Assembly (NCBI RefSeq): GCF_002846415.1
Contig: NZ_PJMX01000001.1
Span: 2,542,001-2,606,000, forward strand
DNA: 64,000 nt
Origin: Streptomyces sp. TLI_146
GTDB lineage: Bacteria > Actinomycetota > Actinomycetes > Streptomycetales > Streptomycetaceae
Direction: 5' to 3'
The notes below the pieces were generated by a model, which worked only from the letters and a program-made list of their open reading frames with translations, searched no databases and was not told the DNA's origin. The position numbers and the translations under genes are program-made. Of the stretch, positions 33,935 to 42,643 are shown in pieces. How positions within the stretch are numbered: the first letter of the stretch is position 1; every line of letters starts with the position of its first letter.

Positions 33935-34363
33935 GTGGCCCGGACGGCATCGGCCCCACGGGGTCCGCGACATGACAGGTCATCGGCTCGCGCGGACCTG
34001 ACGGCGGTCGCGTCCGGCGCCGCGCTCGCCGCGTCCGCGGCCGGAGCGGTGCTCGCGTACATTCCCCTGGATTCACCGCTGCGTGCGCCATTGGCGCTGT
34101 ATTTCTTGATCGCCGCTCCCGCCGAAGCGCTGTTTTTCGCCTTGCGCCGAAGGGAACCGCTCACCCGCGCGGTGGCGTCGTTGTCAGGGGCGGTACTCAT
34201 CGATCTGGTGATCGCCGAAATCCTGGCACATGCTCATGTCCGGTCCGTACGTGGCGAGATCATGGCAGTCGCCGTGATCAGCTTTCTTCTTTTCCTGGCG
34301 GGAACAGGAGCAAAGAACTCCACAAGCGACCGGTCGAGAAAGGTCAAAAACCCAAAAACGTGA
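33935..34363 (+). CDS. small four-TM membrane protein, function unknown
   Basis: 142 aa from GTG 33935 (AGAGGA six bases upstream); a GTG at 33893 is also possible. Four hydrophobic helices: LTAVASGAALAASAAGAVLA, PLALYFLIAAPAEALFFAL, VASLSGAVLIDLVIAEIL, and IMAVAVISFLLFLAG, with a Lys/Arg/Ser-rich tail. It precedes a surface-glycan gene cluster by 348 bp and may belong to it. No family recognised. GC content of the second half is visibly lower than its neighbours, a hint of faster change or later arrival. Confidence 0.6.
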   Translation: MARTASAPRGPRHDRSSARADLTAVASGAALAASAAGAVLAYIPLDSPLRAPLALYFLIAAPAEALFFALRRREPLTRAVASLSGAVLIDLVIAEILAHAHVRSVRGEIMAVAVISFLLFLAGTGAKNSTSDRSRKVKNPKT

Positions 34364-34711
34364 GACCGCGTTCCAAGGTCTTGCCATACGGTCCCAATCA
34401 TCAATACCGTCTTACATCCACCCGCATCGGTCCATCACGCACGGCGGTTTCAGGGGAGGGCTCGAGCGCCGTCGATGGGTGCCGGGGCGGGGCGCGCTAG
34501 GGGGGTACCGTGCTCGGTCTTCGTGCGTCGTCGACCGGTCACGGGCCGCGCGGCCAGCAAAGCCAGCTCACCCACACAGCACGGAATGCGAGACCTTCAT
34601 GACGGAATGCCAGCCCGTCATGACCGGGGTGAGGACCCCCCTTTCGTAACCGGACCATCATCCGGACCGCCCGGGGGCGGGCGGTCCACCGGACGAGAGG
34701 GACAGAGACTC
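34364..34711 (+). other. 348-bp gene-free leader of the glycan cluster with two hairpins
   Basis: No gene seen. It contains TCATGACGG (34597-34605) / CCGTCATGA (34615-34623), a perfect 9-bp dyad with a 9-nt spacer, and GGACCGCCC (34664-34672) / GGGCGGTCC (34679-34687), a perfect 9-bp stem with a 6-nt loop 24 nt before the GTG at 34712. The first could be an operator, the second an attenuator or translation-control stem. The first ~90 bp are comparatively AT-rich, suitable for a promoter. Confidence 0.5.
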
Positions 34712-35605
34712 GTGAGCTCTTTTGTGCGCCCGGCGAGCCGGGAAGAAGATCCAGCGGCCCAATCGCCGGGCAGAGAAGCGGACGGCCCCGCACTGATCGC
34801 GGTGGCCGACGAATCCGCCGCCCGAATACCGGCCTTTTCCGCGCACTACCGCGCGGTCTCGCCCAATCTCGCGATCGCGCCGCCGGTGAGCGTCGTGATC
34901 CCCGCCATGAACGAGGCGGAAAACCTTCCGTACGTCTTCAAGACGCTTCCCGAGTGGATCCATGAAGTCGTCCTGGTCGACGGCAATTCCACCGATGACA
35001 CCGTGCGGGTCGCCCGTGAACTGCGGCCCGACGTCAAGGTCGTCAAGCAGGTCGGCAAGGGCAAGGGAGACGCCCTCATCAGCGGCTTCGCCGCCTGTAC
35101 CGGCGAGATCATCGTGATGGTCGACGCGGACGGCTCGGCCGACGGCGAGGAGATCGTCAGCTATGTGTCCGCCCTGGTCGGCGGCGCCGACTTCGCCAAG
35201 GGCTCCCGCTTCGCCAACGGCGGCGGCACGGACGACATGACGCCCGTCCGCAAGCTCGGCAACTGGGCGCTCTGCGGCATCGTCAACCGCAAGTTCGGCG
35301 CCCGCTACACCGATCTCTGCTACGGCTACAACGCCTTCTGGAAGCACTGCCTCGACAAGATCGTCCTCGACTGCAGCGGCTTCGAGATCGAGACCCTGAT
35401 CAACATCCGGATCGTCAAGGCCGGTCTGCGGGTCCAGGAAGTGCCCAGCCACGAGTACAACCGGATCCACGGCGTCTCCAACCTCAGCGCCGTGCGCGAC
35501 GGCATCCGGGTGCTCAAGGTGATCCTCAAGGAGAAGGCCGTGCCGCGCAGCCACCGGCGACCGCAGGCCGTCGGCCTCAACGCCAGGCGGGGAGAAGTGT
35601 CTTGA
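34712..35605 (+). CDS. GT2 glycosyltransferase, polyprenyl-phosphate-sugar (DPM1-like) type
   Basis: 297 aa from GTG 34712. The GT-A nucleotide-sugar fold is clear: SVVIPAMNEAENLPYVF (about 59-75), VLVDGNSTDDTV, and the metal site VMVDADGSADG; later DLCYGYNAFW and the ending EVPSHEYNRIHGVSNLS. DPM1/DPG-type members attach a hexose to polyprenyl phosphate, the donor for surface glycans. An N-terminal extension of about 55 residues is low in structure. First gene of a tightly coupled cluster (TTGA overlap with the next gene). Confidence 0.9.
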   Translation: MSSFVRPASREEDPAAQSPGREADGPALIAVADESAARIPAFSAHYRAVSPNLAIAPPVSVVIPAMNEAENLPYVFKTLPEWIHEVVLVDGNSTDDTVRVARELRPDVKVVKQVGKGKGDALISGFAACTGEIIVMVDADGSADGEEIVSYVSALVGGADFAKGSRFANGGGTDDMTPVRKLGNWALCGIVNRKFGARYTDLCYGYNAFWKHCLDKIVLDCSGFEIETLINIRIVKAGLRVQEVPSHEYNRIHGVSNLSAVRDGIRVLKVILKEKAVPRSHRRPQAVGLNARRGEVS

Positions 35606-36747
35606 CCGAACGTCAGACCCGCGACTTCTCCGTGGTGATCTGCGTGTACACCGAGGACCGCTGGGAGGACATCCTCGCGGCGGTCGCCTCGGTGCGCCAC
35701 CAGTCGCACCCGCCACTGGAGACCCTGCTGGTCGTGGACCACAACCCGGCGCTGCTCGAACGGCTGCGCCGGGAGTACGAGGAGTGCGCGGCGGACGGGG
35801 AGGTGCGGGTGCTCGCCAACGCGGGCCCCCGCGGCCTCTCGGCCGGGCGCAACACCGGGATCGCCGCGGCGCGGGGCGCGTTCGTGGCCTTCCTGGACGA
35901 CGACGCCGTGGCCGAGCGCGACTGGCTGCGGCACTTCCACGCGGGGTACGCCGACCCCCGGGTGATGGCGGTCGGCGGGCGCACCGAGCCCGCCTGGGCC
36001 TTGGGGCGCCGCCCGGCCTGGTTCCCCGAGGAGTTCGACTGGGTGGTGGGCTGTACGTACCGGGGCCTGCCGCCCGGCCGGGTGCGGGTCCGCAACGTCC
36101 TGGGCGGCAACGCCTCCTTCCGGCGCACCGCGTTCGACGCGGCCGGGGGCTTCGCCACCGGCATCGGCCGCGACGGCGACAAACGGCCGCTGGGCTGCGA
36201 GGAGACCGAGCTGTGCATCCGGCTCTCCCGGGCCCTGCCCGATGCGGTGCTCCTGATCGACGACCGCGCGATCATCCACCACCGCGTCCCGCCCGCCCGC
36301 GAGCGCTTCGGCTACTTCCGCACACGTACGTACGCCGAGGGCCTCTCCAAGGCGCTGGTCGCCCGAAGCGTGGGAGCGGGCAAGGGCCTTGAATCGGAGC
36401 GCCGCTATACGACACGGGTGCTTCCGGCCGGTGTCGTACGGGGGCTGCGCGACGCGGTGCTCGGACGGGCGGGCGGCGCGGGCCGCGCGGGCGCGATCGT
36501 GACGGGCGTCGCGGTGGCCGCGGCCGGATACGCGCTGGGCTCCTGGCGGGCCCGGCGGGGCGACATGGTCTTCGAGGTCGGGCCGATCCCGTCGGGGGAG
36601 GAGCCGGGGACCGGGGCCGGGAGCGGGACCGAGGTCGGGAACGGGGCTGGGGACACGGCCGTGTCCGGAAACGCGGCCGAGGCCCGGGCCGGGTCCGTCA
36701 ATGGCTCGGGGACCGGGACCGGGACCGATGAGGAGGCCGCCGCGTGA
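35602..36747 (+). CDS. GT2 glycosyltransferase with Gly-rich tail
   Basis: 381 aa from a TTG start that overlaps the previous stop (TTGA). GT-A motifs: FSVVICVYTEDRW, GLSAGRNTGIAAARG, FLDDDAVAERDW (DxD metal site near 93-95), and LGGNASFRR. The C-terminus has one hydrophobic segment (AIVTGVAVAAAGYALG) and then an 80-residue Gly/Thr/Glu low-complexity tail encoded by short degenerate repeats (about 36600-36730). It probably extends a surface glycan on its lipid carrier. The acceptor is unknown. Confidence 0.9.
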   Translation: MTERQTRDFSVVICVYTEDRWEDILAAVASVRHQSHPPLETLLVVDHNPALLERLRREYEECAADGEVRVLANAGPRGLSAGRNTGIAAARGAFVAFLDDDAVAERDWLRHFHAGYADPRVMAVGGRTEPAWALGRRPAWFPEEFDWVVGCTYRGLPPGRVRVRNVLGGNASFRRTAFDAAGGFATGIGRDGDKRPLGCEETELCIRLSRALPDAVLLIDDRAIIHHRVPPARERFGYFRTRTYAEGLSKALVARSVGAGKGLESERRYTTRVLPAGVVRGLRDAVLGRAGGAGRAGAIVTGVAVAAAGYALGSWRARRGDMVFEVGPIPSGEEPGTGAGSGTEVGNGAGDTAVSGNAAEARAGSVNGSGTGTGTDEEAAA

Positions 36748-37535
36748 GTGCGTCCGTGCCGATCCTGATGTACCACGCGGTGGGCCACCGCCCGGCCGAG
36801 GCGGCCTATGGGCTCTCCGTCTCCCCGGGCGCGTTCGCCGCGCAGATGGACGTGCTGGCCGACCGGGGCTTCACCCCGCTGACGACGGCCGGGCTGGCGC
36901 ACGCGTGGCGCTCGGCGGGCGCGCTGCCACGGCGCCCGGTGCTGATCACCTTCGACGACGGGTACGAAGGCGTGCACCGGCACGCCCTGCCGGTGCTCGC
37001 CCGGCACGGCTTCGCCGCCACCCTCTTCGTCTCGACCGGCTGGCTGCGCGGCGCGCACGAGGAGGGCGGCGCGCCCGACACCATGCTCGACTGGGACCAG
37101 GTGCGCGAACTGGCCGCGGCCGGCACGGAGATCGGCGGCCACAGCCACACCCATCCGCAGCTCGACCAACTCGGCGACGACCGGCTGTGGTTCGAGACCC
37201 TGCGCTGCAAGGAGATCGTCGCCGAGGAGCTCGGCACCCGGCCCGTCTCCTTCGCCTACCCCTACGGCTACTCCAGCCGCCGGGTCCGCCGGACCGTCCG
37301 CGCGGCCGGCTTCGCCCAGGCGCTGGCGGTCGGCAACGCCCTCGCCGAGCGCCGCCAGGGCCCGTACGCCCTGGAACGGGTCACCGTGCGGCGCGGCACC
37401 GGCATCGAGGAGTTCGAGCGGCTGGTCGAAGGGCGCGCCATCGGCCGCACCTTCGCCCGCGACCGCGTCCTCACCAAGGGGTACGCGCTGGTCCGCCGGG
37501 GACGGCAGGCCGGGCGCGCACTGGCCGGAAGGTGA
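36744..37535 (+). CDS. polysaccharide deacetylase (NodB domain, CE4)
   Basis: 263 aa, GTG start overlapping the previous stop (GTGA). NodB motifs: ITFDDGY (metal-binding Asp pair), EIGGHSHTHPQL (H-x3-H metal ligands), and YPYGYSS. No signal peptide, so it acts in the cytoplasm or at the inner face, probably removing N-acetyl groups from a lipid-linked sugar. A PAP-like entry ILMYHAVGH is typical of this subfamily. Co-translated with the glycosyltransferases. Confidence 0.92.
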   Translation: MSASVPILMYHAVGHRPAEAAYGLSVSPGAFAAQMDVLADRGFTPLTTAGLAHAWRSAGALPRRPVLITFDDGYEGVHRHALPVLARHGFAATLFVSTGWLRGAHEEGGAPDTMLDWDQVRELAAAGTEIGGHSHTHPQLDQLGDDRLWFETLRCKEIVAEELGTRPVSFAYPYGYSSRRVRRTVRAAGFAQALAVGNALAERRQGPYALERVTVRRGTGIEEFERLVEGRAIGRTFARDRVLTKGYALVRRGRQAGRALAGR

Positions 37536-37544
37536 GCGGCCACG

Positions 37545-38930
37545 GTGACCGGGTCGACCACCGCCGGGCGGCGCGGGGCACGCTCCCGGGAGAAACGTGA
37601 CGGCACCCCGCTCTTCCGGAACGCCTATGCCCTGATGGTCAACACCGGTATCAGCGCGGTCCTCGGCCTGGGCTTCTGGCTGGTGGCCGCGCGGTACTAC
37701 ACGGAGGACGCGGTCGGCCAGGGGTCGGCGGCCATCGCGGCGATGAAGTTCCTCGCCGGGATCACCGCGCTCACCCTGACCGGCGCCCTGGCCCGGTTCA
37801 TCCCGGTGGCGGGCGCGGCCACCGGCAGGCTGGTGTTCCGCACCTACGCGGGCAGCGCCGTCGTCGTCGCCGCGGCCGCCGTGGTCTTCCTCCTCACCCT
37901 GGACGTCTGGGGCCCCTCCTACCGTTTTCTGCACGGGCCGCTGCACGGCCTCGGCTTCGTCGCCGCCGTCGTCGCCTGGGCGGTCCTCACCCTCCAGGAC
38001 GGGGTGCTGACCGGGCTGCGCAGCGCGTTCTGGGTGCCGGTCGGCAACACCGCCTTCTCCACGGTGAAGCTGCTGCTCCTGGCGGCGATCGCCACGGCGC
38101 TGCCCACCACGGGCGTCTTCGTCTCCTGGGTGGCGGCGATCGCCGTCTCCGTACTGCCGCTGGGCTGGCTGGTCTTCCGACGGCTCGTGCCCCGCCATGT
38201 GGAACTGACCGCCGCGACCGCGCGCCCGCCCGGCCACCGCGAGCTCGGCCGCTTCCTCGCGGGCGACTACACGGGCTCGCTCTTCGCCCTCGCCGTCGTC
38301 TATCTGGTGCCGGTGATCGTCGCCTCCCAGGTGAGCTCGTCCGACAACGCGTACTTCTACATCACCGCCACCATCGGCGGCACGGTGGAACTCCTCGCCA
38401 TCAACATGGGCGCCTCACTGACCGTCGAGGGCGCCCACGACCCCGACCGCCTCGGACGCAACGCGCGCGCCGCGCTGATCCGGATGGCCAAGATCGTGGC
38501 GCCGATCTGCGCCGCGCTCTTCGTCCTCGCCCCGCTGGTCCTGCGGGTCTTCGGCCAGGGGTACGCGGACCACGCGACGCCGCTGCTGCGCCTGCTGGTG
38601 ACCGGGGCCCTCCTTCGGGTCGTGATCGAGCTGTACTTCGCGGTGCTGCGCGCGCGGAGCCGCACCGCCGGACTCGCGGGCCTCCAGGGCGCGTTGTGCG
38701 TCCTGGTGCTCGGCTCGACCCTGGCCCTGCTCCCGTCGATGGGTCTGACGGGAGTGGGCCTCGCCGAGGTGTCCAGCCTCGCGGTGATCGCGGTGATCGC
38801 GGCGGCGAAGCTGTACGGGGTGCTGCGGGCGGGGTCGGGAGCGGGCACGGGAGCCGGGGCGGTGCCTGCTCCGGACGCCCCGGATCATCCGGACGCCCCG
38901 GATCAGCGGTCGAGCCAGCGCACCTCGTAG
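37545..38930 (+). CDS. polysaccharide biosynthesis flippase (Wzx/MATE-like)
   Basis: 461 aa from GTG 37545, ten bases after the deacetylase stop. About 12-14 TM helices, beginning LFRNAYALMVNTGISAVLGLG (cut to 20: FRNAYALMVNTGISAVLGLG) and including AYFYITATIGGTVELLAINM. Such proteins flip lipid-linked oligosaccharides across the membrane. A Wzy polymerase is not obvious in the cluster. The C-terminal 35 residues are Gly/Ala/Pro/Asp-rich and overlap the convergent GH39-like gene by 28 bp. Confidence 0.88.
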   Translation: MTGSTTAGRRGARSREKRDGTPLFRNAYALMVNTGISAVLGLGFWLVAARYYTEDAVGQGSAAIAAMKFLAGITALTLTGALARFIPVAGAATGRLVFRTYAGSAVVVAAAAVVFLLTLDVWGPSYRFLHGPLHGLGFVAAVVAWAVLTLQDGVLTGLRSAFWVPVGNTAFSTVKLLLLAAIATALPTTGVFVSWVAAIAVSVLPLGWLVFRRLVPRHVELTAATARPPGHRELGRFLAGDYTGSLFALAVVYLVPVIVASQVSSSDNAYFYITATIGGTVELLAINMGASLTVEGAHDPDRLGRNARAALIRMAKIVAPICAALFVLAPLVLRVFGQGYADHATPLLRLLVTGALLRVVIELYFAVLRARSRTAGLAGLQGALCVLVLGSTLALLPSMGLTGVGLAEVSSLAVIAVIAAAKLYGVLRAGSGAGTGAGAVPAPDAPDHPDAPDQRSSQRTS

Positions 38931-40258
38931 GCGGCGAGCGGGACCGCCCGGCCGTCGACGCGGGCCTGGACCGCGCGGTCCAGGGTGTTGACGACGAGGA
39001 CGGACTTGGCACTCGCCAGCACCCGTATGCCGCTGCCGGGTATGTCGTCGGCGGTGCTCTCGACCGTCTCGTACCGCGTGTCCGGCGGGAACTCCTCGGC
39101 GAACCGGGAGACCAGCCCGTACATCGGCAACGCGGCTCCCCCGTCGGCCAGTTGGGTCGGCTTCCACAGGCAGCCGGGGCAGGGCGCGGTGGTCTGCTGC
39201 GGGCTCCAGTAGAACGCGGTGGTCGCCCCGCCCCGCGCGATGGCGATCATCGCGGCGGCCTGGGCGGCGACCCGGCGCTGCTCGCTCCAGCCGGAGTTCT
39301 CCGGCTCCACGTAGTACTCCGTCCACCACAGCGGCAGTCCGTCCGCGTGCTCGCGCAGCCAGCGGCCGACATCGGTGAACTTGTCGAGCGCCGTGAACGG
39401 GTCGGGCAGCGCCTGGCTGTCGCGGGTGAACCCGGCGCCGTCGACGGCCACGAAGTCGGCGCCCTTCTTGTGCGTGTTCCAGTAGGTGAAGGCGTCCAGC
39501 ACCCGCCGGTCGACCGAGCCCCAGGGGCCCTTGAGCTCGGAGGCGAACTGGGTGTCCGCCGGGGCGTAGCTGTCCATGACCAGGTAGGGGCCGCCGACCC
39601 GGTTGTCCTCGTCGACCTTCTTCAGCTCGTCGTAGACGAGGTTGTACAGCTGGGTGTACCCCTCGTAGTTCCACCGCTGGCTGGTGTCGTCGAAGAACCC
39701 CTTGAACTCGTTCCACACCACGAAGTGGCGCACGTCCGGGTAGCGCCTGGCGACGGTCGCGGAGAGGTCCGCGAAGTCCTTGTAGTGCGTGGGGAGCGGC
39801 GCGGACTCGAAGGACTTGAGGCTCCAGTCCGTGTGGTCCGCGCCCGGCTTGCCGCCCTTCATCCAGTCGGGCGCGCAGCAGAGCGTGATCACGGGGGTGG
39901 ATCCCGTGGAGCGGATGAAGGCGATGCGCCGGTCGAGGTCCGCGAAGTCGTACACCCCCGGCGACGGCTCCGGGTTGCCCGCCCCCCAGCCCATGATCGC
40001 CTGGTTCTGCGGCACGGACTGCCCGGCCAGCAGCTCGCGGGCGCGCGCGACGGCATCGGGGGTGCCGCTGTCCGCGCTGAACTGGGTGTGGGTGAAGCCC
40101 CAGCCGAGCGCGGGGTCGTCCCGGGCGGGGCCGGTGGGGCCACCGGAGGACTTGTCCTCGGACGAGCCGCCCGTGGAGCCGGTCATGGCGAGGACCAGCG
40201 CGAGCACGGCCGCGATCAGGCCGAGCAGGGCGACCGGAGCCCATACATGACGACGCAT
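38903..40258 (-). CDS. membrane-anchored GH39-like glycoside hydrolase
   Basis: 451 aa with an N-terminal TM/signal anchor (APVALLGLIAAVLALVLAM). A (beta/alpha)8 fold of the xylosidase/iduronidase type (clan GH-A) is indicated by the acid/base glutamate in FVVWNEFKGFF and the nucleophile glutamate in LWWTEYYVEPENSG. It ends in a small beta-rich domain. It would cut beta-linked sugars outside the membrane and may trim the glycan made by the convergent cluster. ATG 40258; no terminator separates the two convergent genes, which overlap by 28 bp. Confidence 0.85.
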   Translation of the reverse strand: MRRHVWAPVALLGLIAAVLALVLAMTGSTGGSSEDKSSGGPTGPARDDPALGWGFTHTQFSADSGTPDAVARARELLAGQSVPQNQAIMGWGAGNPEPSPGVYDFADLDRRIAFIRSTGSTPVITLCCAPDWMKGGKPGADHTDWSLKSFESAPLPTHYKDFADLSATVARRYPDVRHFVVWNEFKGFFDDTSQRWNYEGYTQLYNLVYDELKKVDEDNRVGGPYLVMDSYAPADTQFASELKGPWGSVDRRVLDAFTYWNTHKKGADFVAVDGAGFTRDSQALPDPFTALDKFTDVGRWLREHADGLPLWWTEYYVEPENSGWSEQRRVAAQAAAMIAIARGGATTAFYWSPQQTTAPCPGCLWKPTQLADGGAALPMYGLVSRFAEEFPPDTRYETVESTADDIPGSGIRVLASAKSVLVVNTLDRAVQARVDGRAVPLAAYEVRWLDR

Positions 40259-40409
40259 CACGATCCAGCCTATCGACGGAGGTTGGCCTTTCGGACGTTT
40301 TTCAACCGAACACTCATGGAACGTCCCGCCCCCCGCCTCCGGTTCCCGCCCCGGCCCAACGGGACAAAACACCGTGCGCGGCGGGGCATGTTGCCGGATC
40401 ATGGAAGCC

Positions 40410-41504
40410 ATGTCCGCGAACCCTGAAGCCACGCTGCCGATCCGGCTGAACGTGGACGACAGCGACTCCCCGTCCGATGTCGTCGACGCGCTGTTCCTCG
40501 GCCGGTTCGCCACGGGCGAGCAGCCGTTCTCGCACAGCTCCTCCATCGACCGGGTCAAGAAGGGCGCCAGCCTGCTGCCGCCGGGCGCGACCGTGCTGCG
40601 CGCGGCCCGCGACGACGACCGCAGCGCCACGCTCGCCGAGGGCGACGGCTGGACGCTGCTGGTCTCCCGCTGGAACCGGGGCGCGGACGTCACGGTGACC
40701 GCGACCAGCGAGGACCTCGCCGAGAGGGTGCTCAAGCAGGCCACCGAGGGCGCGGAGGACGAGCCGGAGCCGGTGCCGGAGAACGTCACGATGGGCTTCT
40801 GGTACGTCTCGCCGCGCCGCGGCCCGCACCGCACCACCCGCCAGATCGCGGCCGGTACGTGGGAGGAGGTCCGCCCCAACTACACGGCGCCCGTGGCCGA
40901 GGCGATGGACCGCCTGATGAAGGTGACCCCCGACGACATCGCGGGCCGGCTGCTGCTGCTCCACGGCCCGCCCGGCACCGGCAAGACGTCGGCGCTGCGC
41001 ACGCTCGCCCGCTCCTGGCGCGACTGGTGCCAGGTGGACTGCGTCCTGGACCCCGAGCGCCTCTTCAACGACGTCGGCTATCTGATGGACATCGCGATCG
41101 GCGAGGACGACGGCTCGGCGAAGGGCCGCTGGCGGCTGCTGTTGCTGGAGGACTGCGACGAGCTGATCCGGGGCGAGGCCAAGCACACGGCGGGGCAGGC
41201 CCTGTCGCGCCTGCTGAACCTGACGGACGGCCTGCTGGGCCAGGGCCGCAACGTCCTGGTCGGGGTCACCACCAACGAGGACCTGGAGCGCCTGCACCCC
41301 GCGGTCGTCCGCCCCGGCCGCTGTCTGGCCCGTATCGAAGTGGGCCCCATGACCCGCCGCGAGGCGGTGACATGGCTGGGCACGGAGGAGGGCGTGGGCC
41401 GCGAGGGAGCCACTCTGGCCGAGCTGTTCGCCCTGCGCCGCGGCACCACACCGCCGAACGTCCCGGATCCCCGGGAGAACGCGGACGCGGGGTTGTATTT
41501 GTAA
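40410..41504 (+). CDS. DUF5925 + AAA ATPase
   Basis: 364 aa. The N-terminal ~130 residues (RLNVDDSDSPSDVVDALFLG ...) match the actinomycete DUF5925 domain; the C-terminal AAA module has Walker A GPPGTGKT (about 189-196), Walker B LLLLEDCDEL, sensor-1 VGVTTNED, and the arginine finger region HPAVVRPGR. Probably a CDC48-like or chaperone-type ATPase that remodels an unknown partner. ATG 40410 is used; ATG 40401 is also in frame. Convergent with a GntR gene across the heptamer repeat. Confidence 0.85.
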   Translation: MSANPEATLPIRLNVDDSDSPSDVVDALFLGRFATGEQPFSHSSSIDRVKKGASLLPPGATVLRAARDDDRSATLAEGDGWTLLVSRWNRGADVTVTATSEDLAERVLKQATEGAEDEPEPVPENVTMGFWYVSPRRGPHRTTRQIAAGTWEEVRPNYTAPVAEAMDRLMKVTPDDIAGRLLLLHGPPGTGKTSALRTLARSWRDWCQVDCVLDPERLFNDVGYLMDIAIGEDDGSAKGRWRLLLLEDCDELIRGEAKHTAGQALSRLLNLTDGLLGQGRNVLVGVTTNEDLERLHPAVVRPGRCLARIEVGPMTRREAVTWLGTEEGVGREGATLAELFALRRGTTPPNVPDPRENADAGLYL

Positions 41505-41507
41505 GGC

Positions 41508-41620
41508 AGTTGTCAGTTGTCAGTCGCCACCTGACAGATGACAGATGACAGGCGATAAGTGACAGGCGACCACTGACAACCGACAACCGACAGCTGACAG
41601 CTGACAGCTGACAGCTGACG
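41508..41620. repeat. degenerate TGACAG heptamer repeat block between convergent genes
   Basis: More than ten copies of a 7-bp unit close to TGACAGC, in both orientations: TTGTCAG twice at 41511-41523, TGACAG-type units at about 41532-41566, CTGACAAC/CGACAAC at 41573-41589, then GACAGCT four times in perfect tandem near 41590-41617. The inverted ends can pair, so it may act as a terminator as well as being a slippage-prone repeat. Confidence 0.75.
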
Positions 41621-41624
41621 CCTA

Positions 41625-41999
41625 TCAGTCTCCGTACACCGCTCGCACCGCGTCCGACACCGCCGCCTGCGCCGCCTCGCGGCTGAGGCCCAGGCGCCGC
41701 ATCTCCTCGGCGTACGTCCGGGCGGCCGCCGCGGCCCGGCGTTCCGCCGCGTCGCCCGCCGCCGCGACGAAGGTGCCGTTGCGGCCCCGCGTCTCGATCA
41801 CCCCGTCCGCCTCCAGCGCGCGGTAGGCCTTGGCCACGGTGTTGGCGGCGAGGCCGAGCTCCTCGGCGAGGCCGCGCACCGTGGGCAGCTTGTACCCCAC
41901 GGGCAGCACCCCCGTCCTGGCCCGCTCGGCGATCTGGGCCCGCAGCTGCTCGTACGGCGCGCTCGCGGCTTCCTGGTCAATGACGATCTTCAGGGTCAC
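41625..41999 (-). CDS. short GntR-family regulator (YtrA type)
   Basis: 124 aa from GTG 41999: VTLKIVIDQEAASAPYEQL, then winged HTH (ARTGVLPVGYKLPTVRGLAE, ELGLAANTVAKAYRALE, GVIETRGRNGTFV) and a ~45-residue dimerisation helix pair. The small size without a ligand domain is the YtrA subfamily, which usually controls ABC-transporter or membrane-stress operons. None is adjacent here, so the target is unknown. Divergent from the DUF402 gene. Confidence 0.9.
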   Translation of the reverse strand: MTLKIVIDQEAASAPYEQLRAQIAERARTGVLPVGYKLPTVRGLAEELGLAANTVAKAYRALEADGVIETRGRNGTFVAAAGDAAERRAAAAARTYAEEMRRLGLSREAAQAAVSDAVRAVYGD

Positions 42000-42142
42000 A
42001 CGCCGATTCTGCCCCTCCCCCGCGCGGGGCGAAAATGGGAGGCACCCGACGCGCCCCACGCGTAACGTCCGAGTCCATGTGCGCGAACGTCCGAGCACGC
42101 TGCACCTGGTCCCCCACGAAGCCCGCGCCCCGGAGATACGTC

Positions 42143-42643
42143 ATGCCCGCGAACTCGGTAGAGCCCGACTCCCTCCTCATCGTCACCCTGGTCAAGTCCG
42201 GCCGTACGAAGATCGGTTATCCGGCGTCGCTGGTGTCCGACGACGGCACGCGGCTCACGGTCCGCGCCCCCTGGGCGGCCGACGGCGTCCGCGACTTCGG
42301 CTTCGTCCGCTTCGAGCCGGGCGACGTCTTCACCGAGCACTACTGGCGGGACCGCTGGTACGCGGTGAAGGAGGTACGGGCGGCCGACGGCACGCTCAAG
42401 GGCTGGTACTGCGACATCACCCGGCCCGCCGTGGTGCGCGACGGAGCGGTGGTGGTGGAGGACCTCGACCTGGACCTCTGGATCTCCGCCGACGGCGCCA
42501 CCGTGCTCCGCCTGGACGAGGACGAGTTCGCCGAGAGCGGTCTGGCCGAGCGCGACCCGGAGGCGGCGGACCGCGCCGTACAGGCCTTGGACGAGCTCGA
42601 ACTCCTGGCGAAGCTGGGCAGGTTCACGGCGCTCATCGACTAG
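42143..42643 (+). CDS. DUF402 / FomD-like phosphohydrolase
   Basis: 166 aa from ATG 42143 (GGAG nine bases upstream). The beta-barrel core with FTEHYWRDRWYAVKEV, KGWYCDITRPAV, and EDLDLDLWI carries the conserved Tyr/Asp residues of the DUF402 family, whose characterised members (FomD, SA1684) hydrolyse nucleoside diphosphates or CMP-linked phosphonates with Mn or Mg. Substrate here unknown. Monocistronic. Confidence 0.82.
   Translation: MPANSVEPDSLLIVTLVKSGRTKIGYPASLVSDDGTRLTVRAPWAADGVRDFGFVRFEPGDVFTEHYWRDRWYAVKEVRAADGTLKGWYCDITRPAVVRDGAVVVEDLDLDLWISADGATVLRLDEDEFAESGLAERDPEAADRAVQALDELELLAKLGRFTALID

Noticed and set aside
34475..34711. N-terminal extension of the first glycosyltransferase from an ATG near 34475
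   Set aside because: It crosses two hairpins and gives a Gly/Pro-rich leader not typical of GT2 proteins. GTG 34712 has a ribosome site and fits the family better.
41508..41620. TGACAG repeats considered as a CRISPR array
   Set aside because: Units are 7 bp, with no spacers and in both orientations; no cas gene is nearby.
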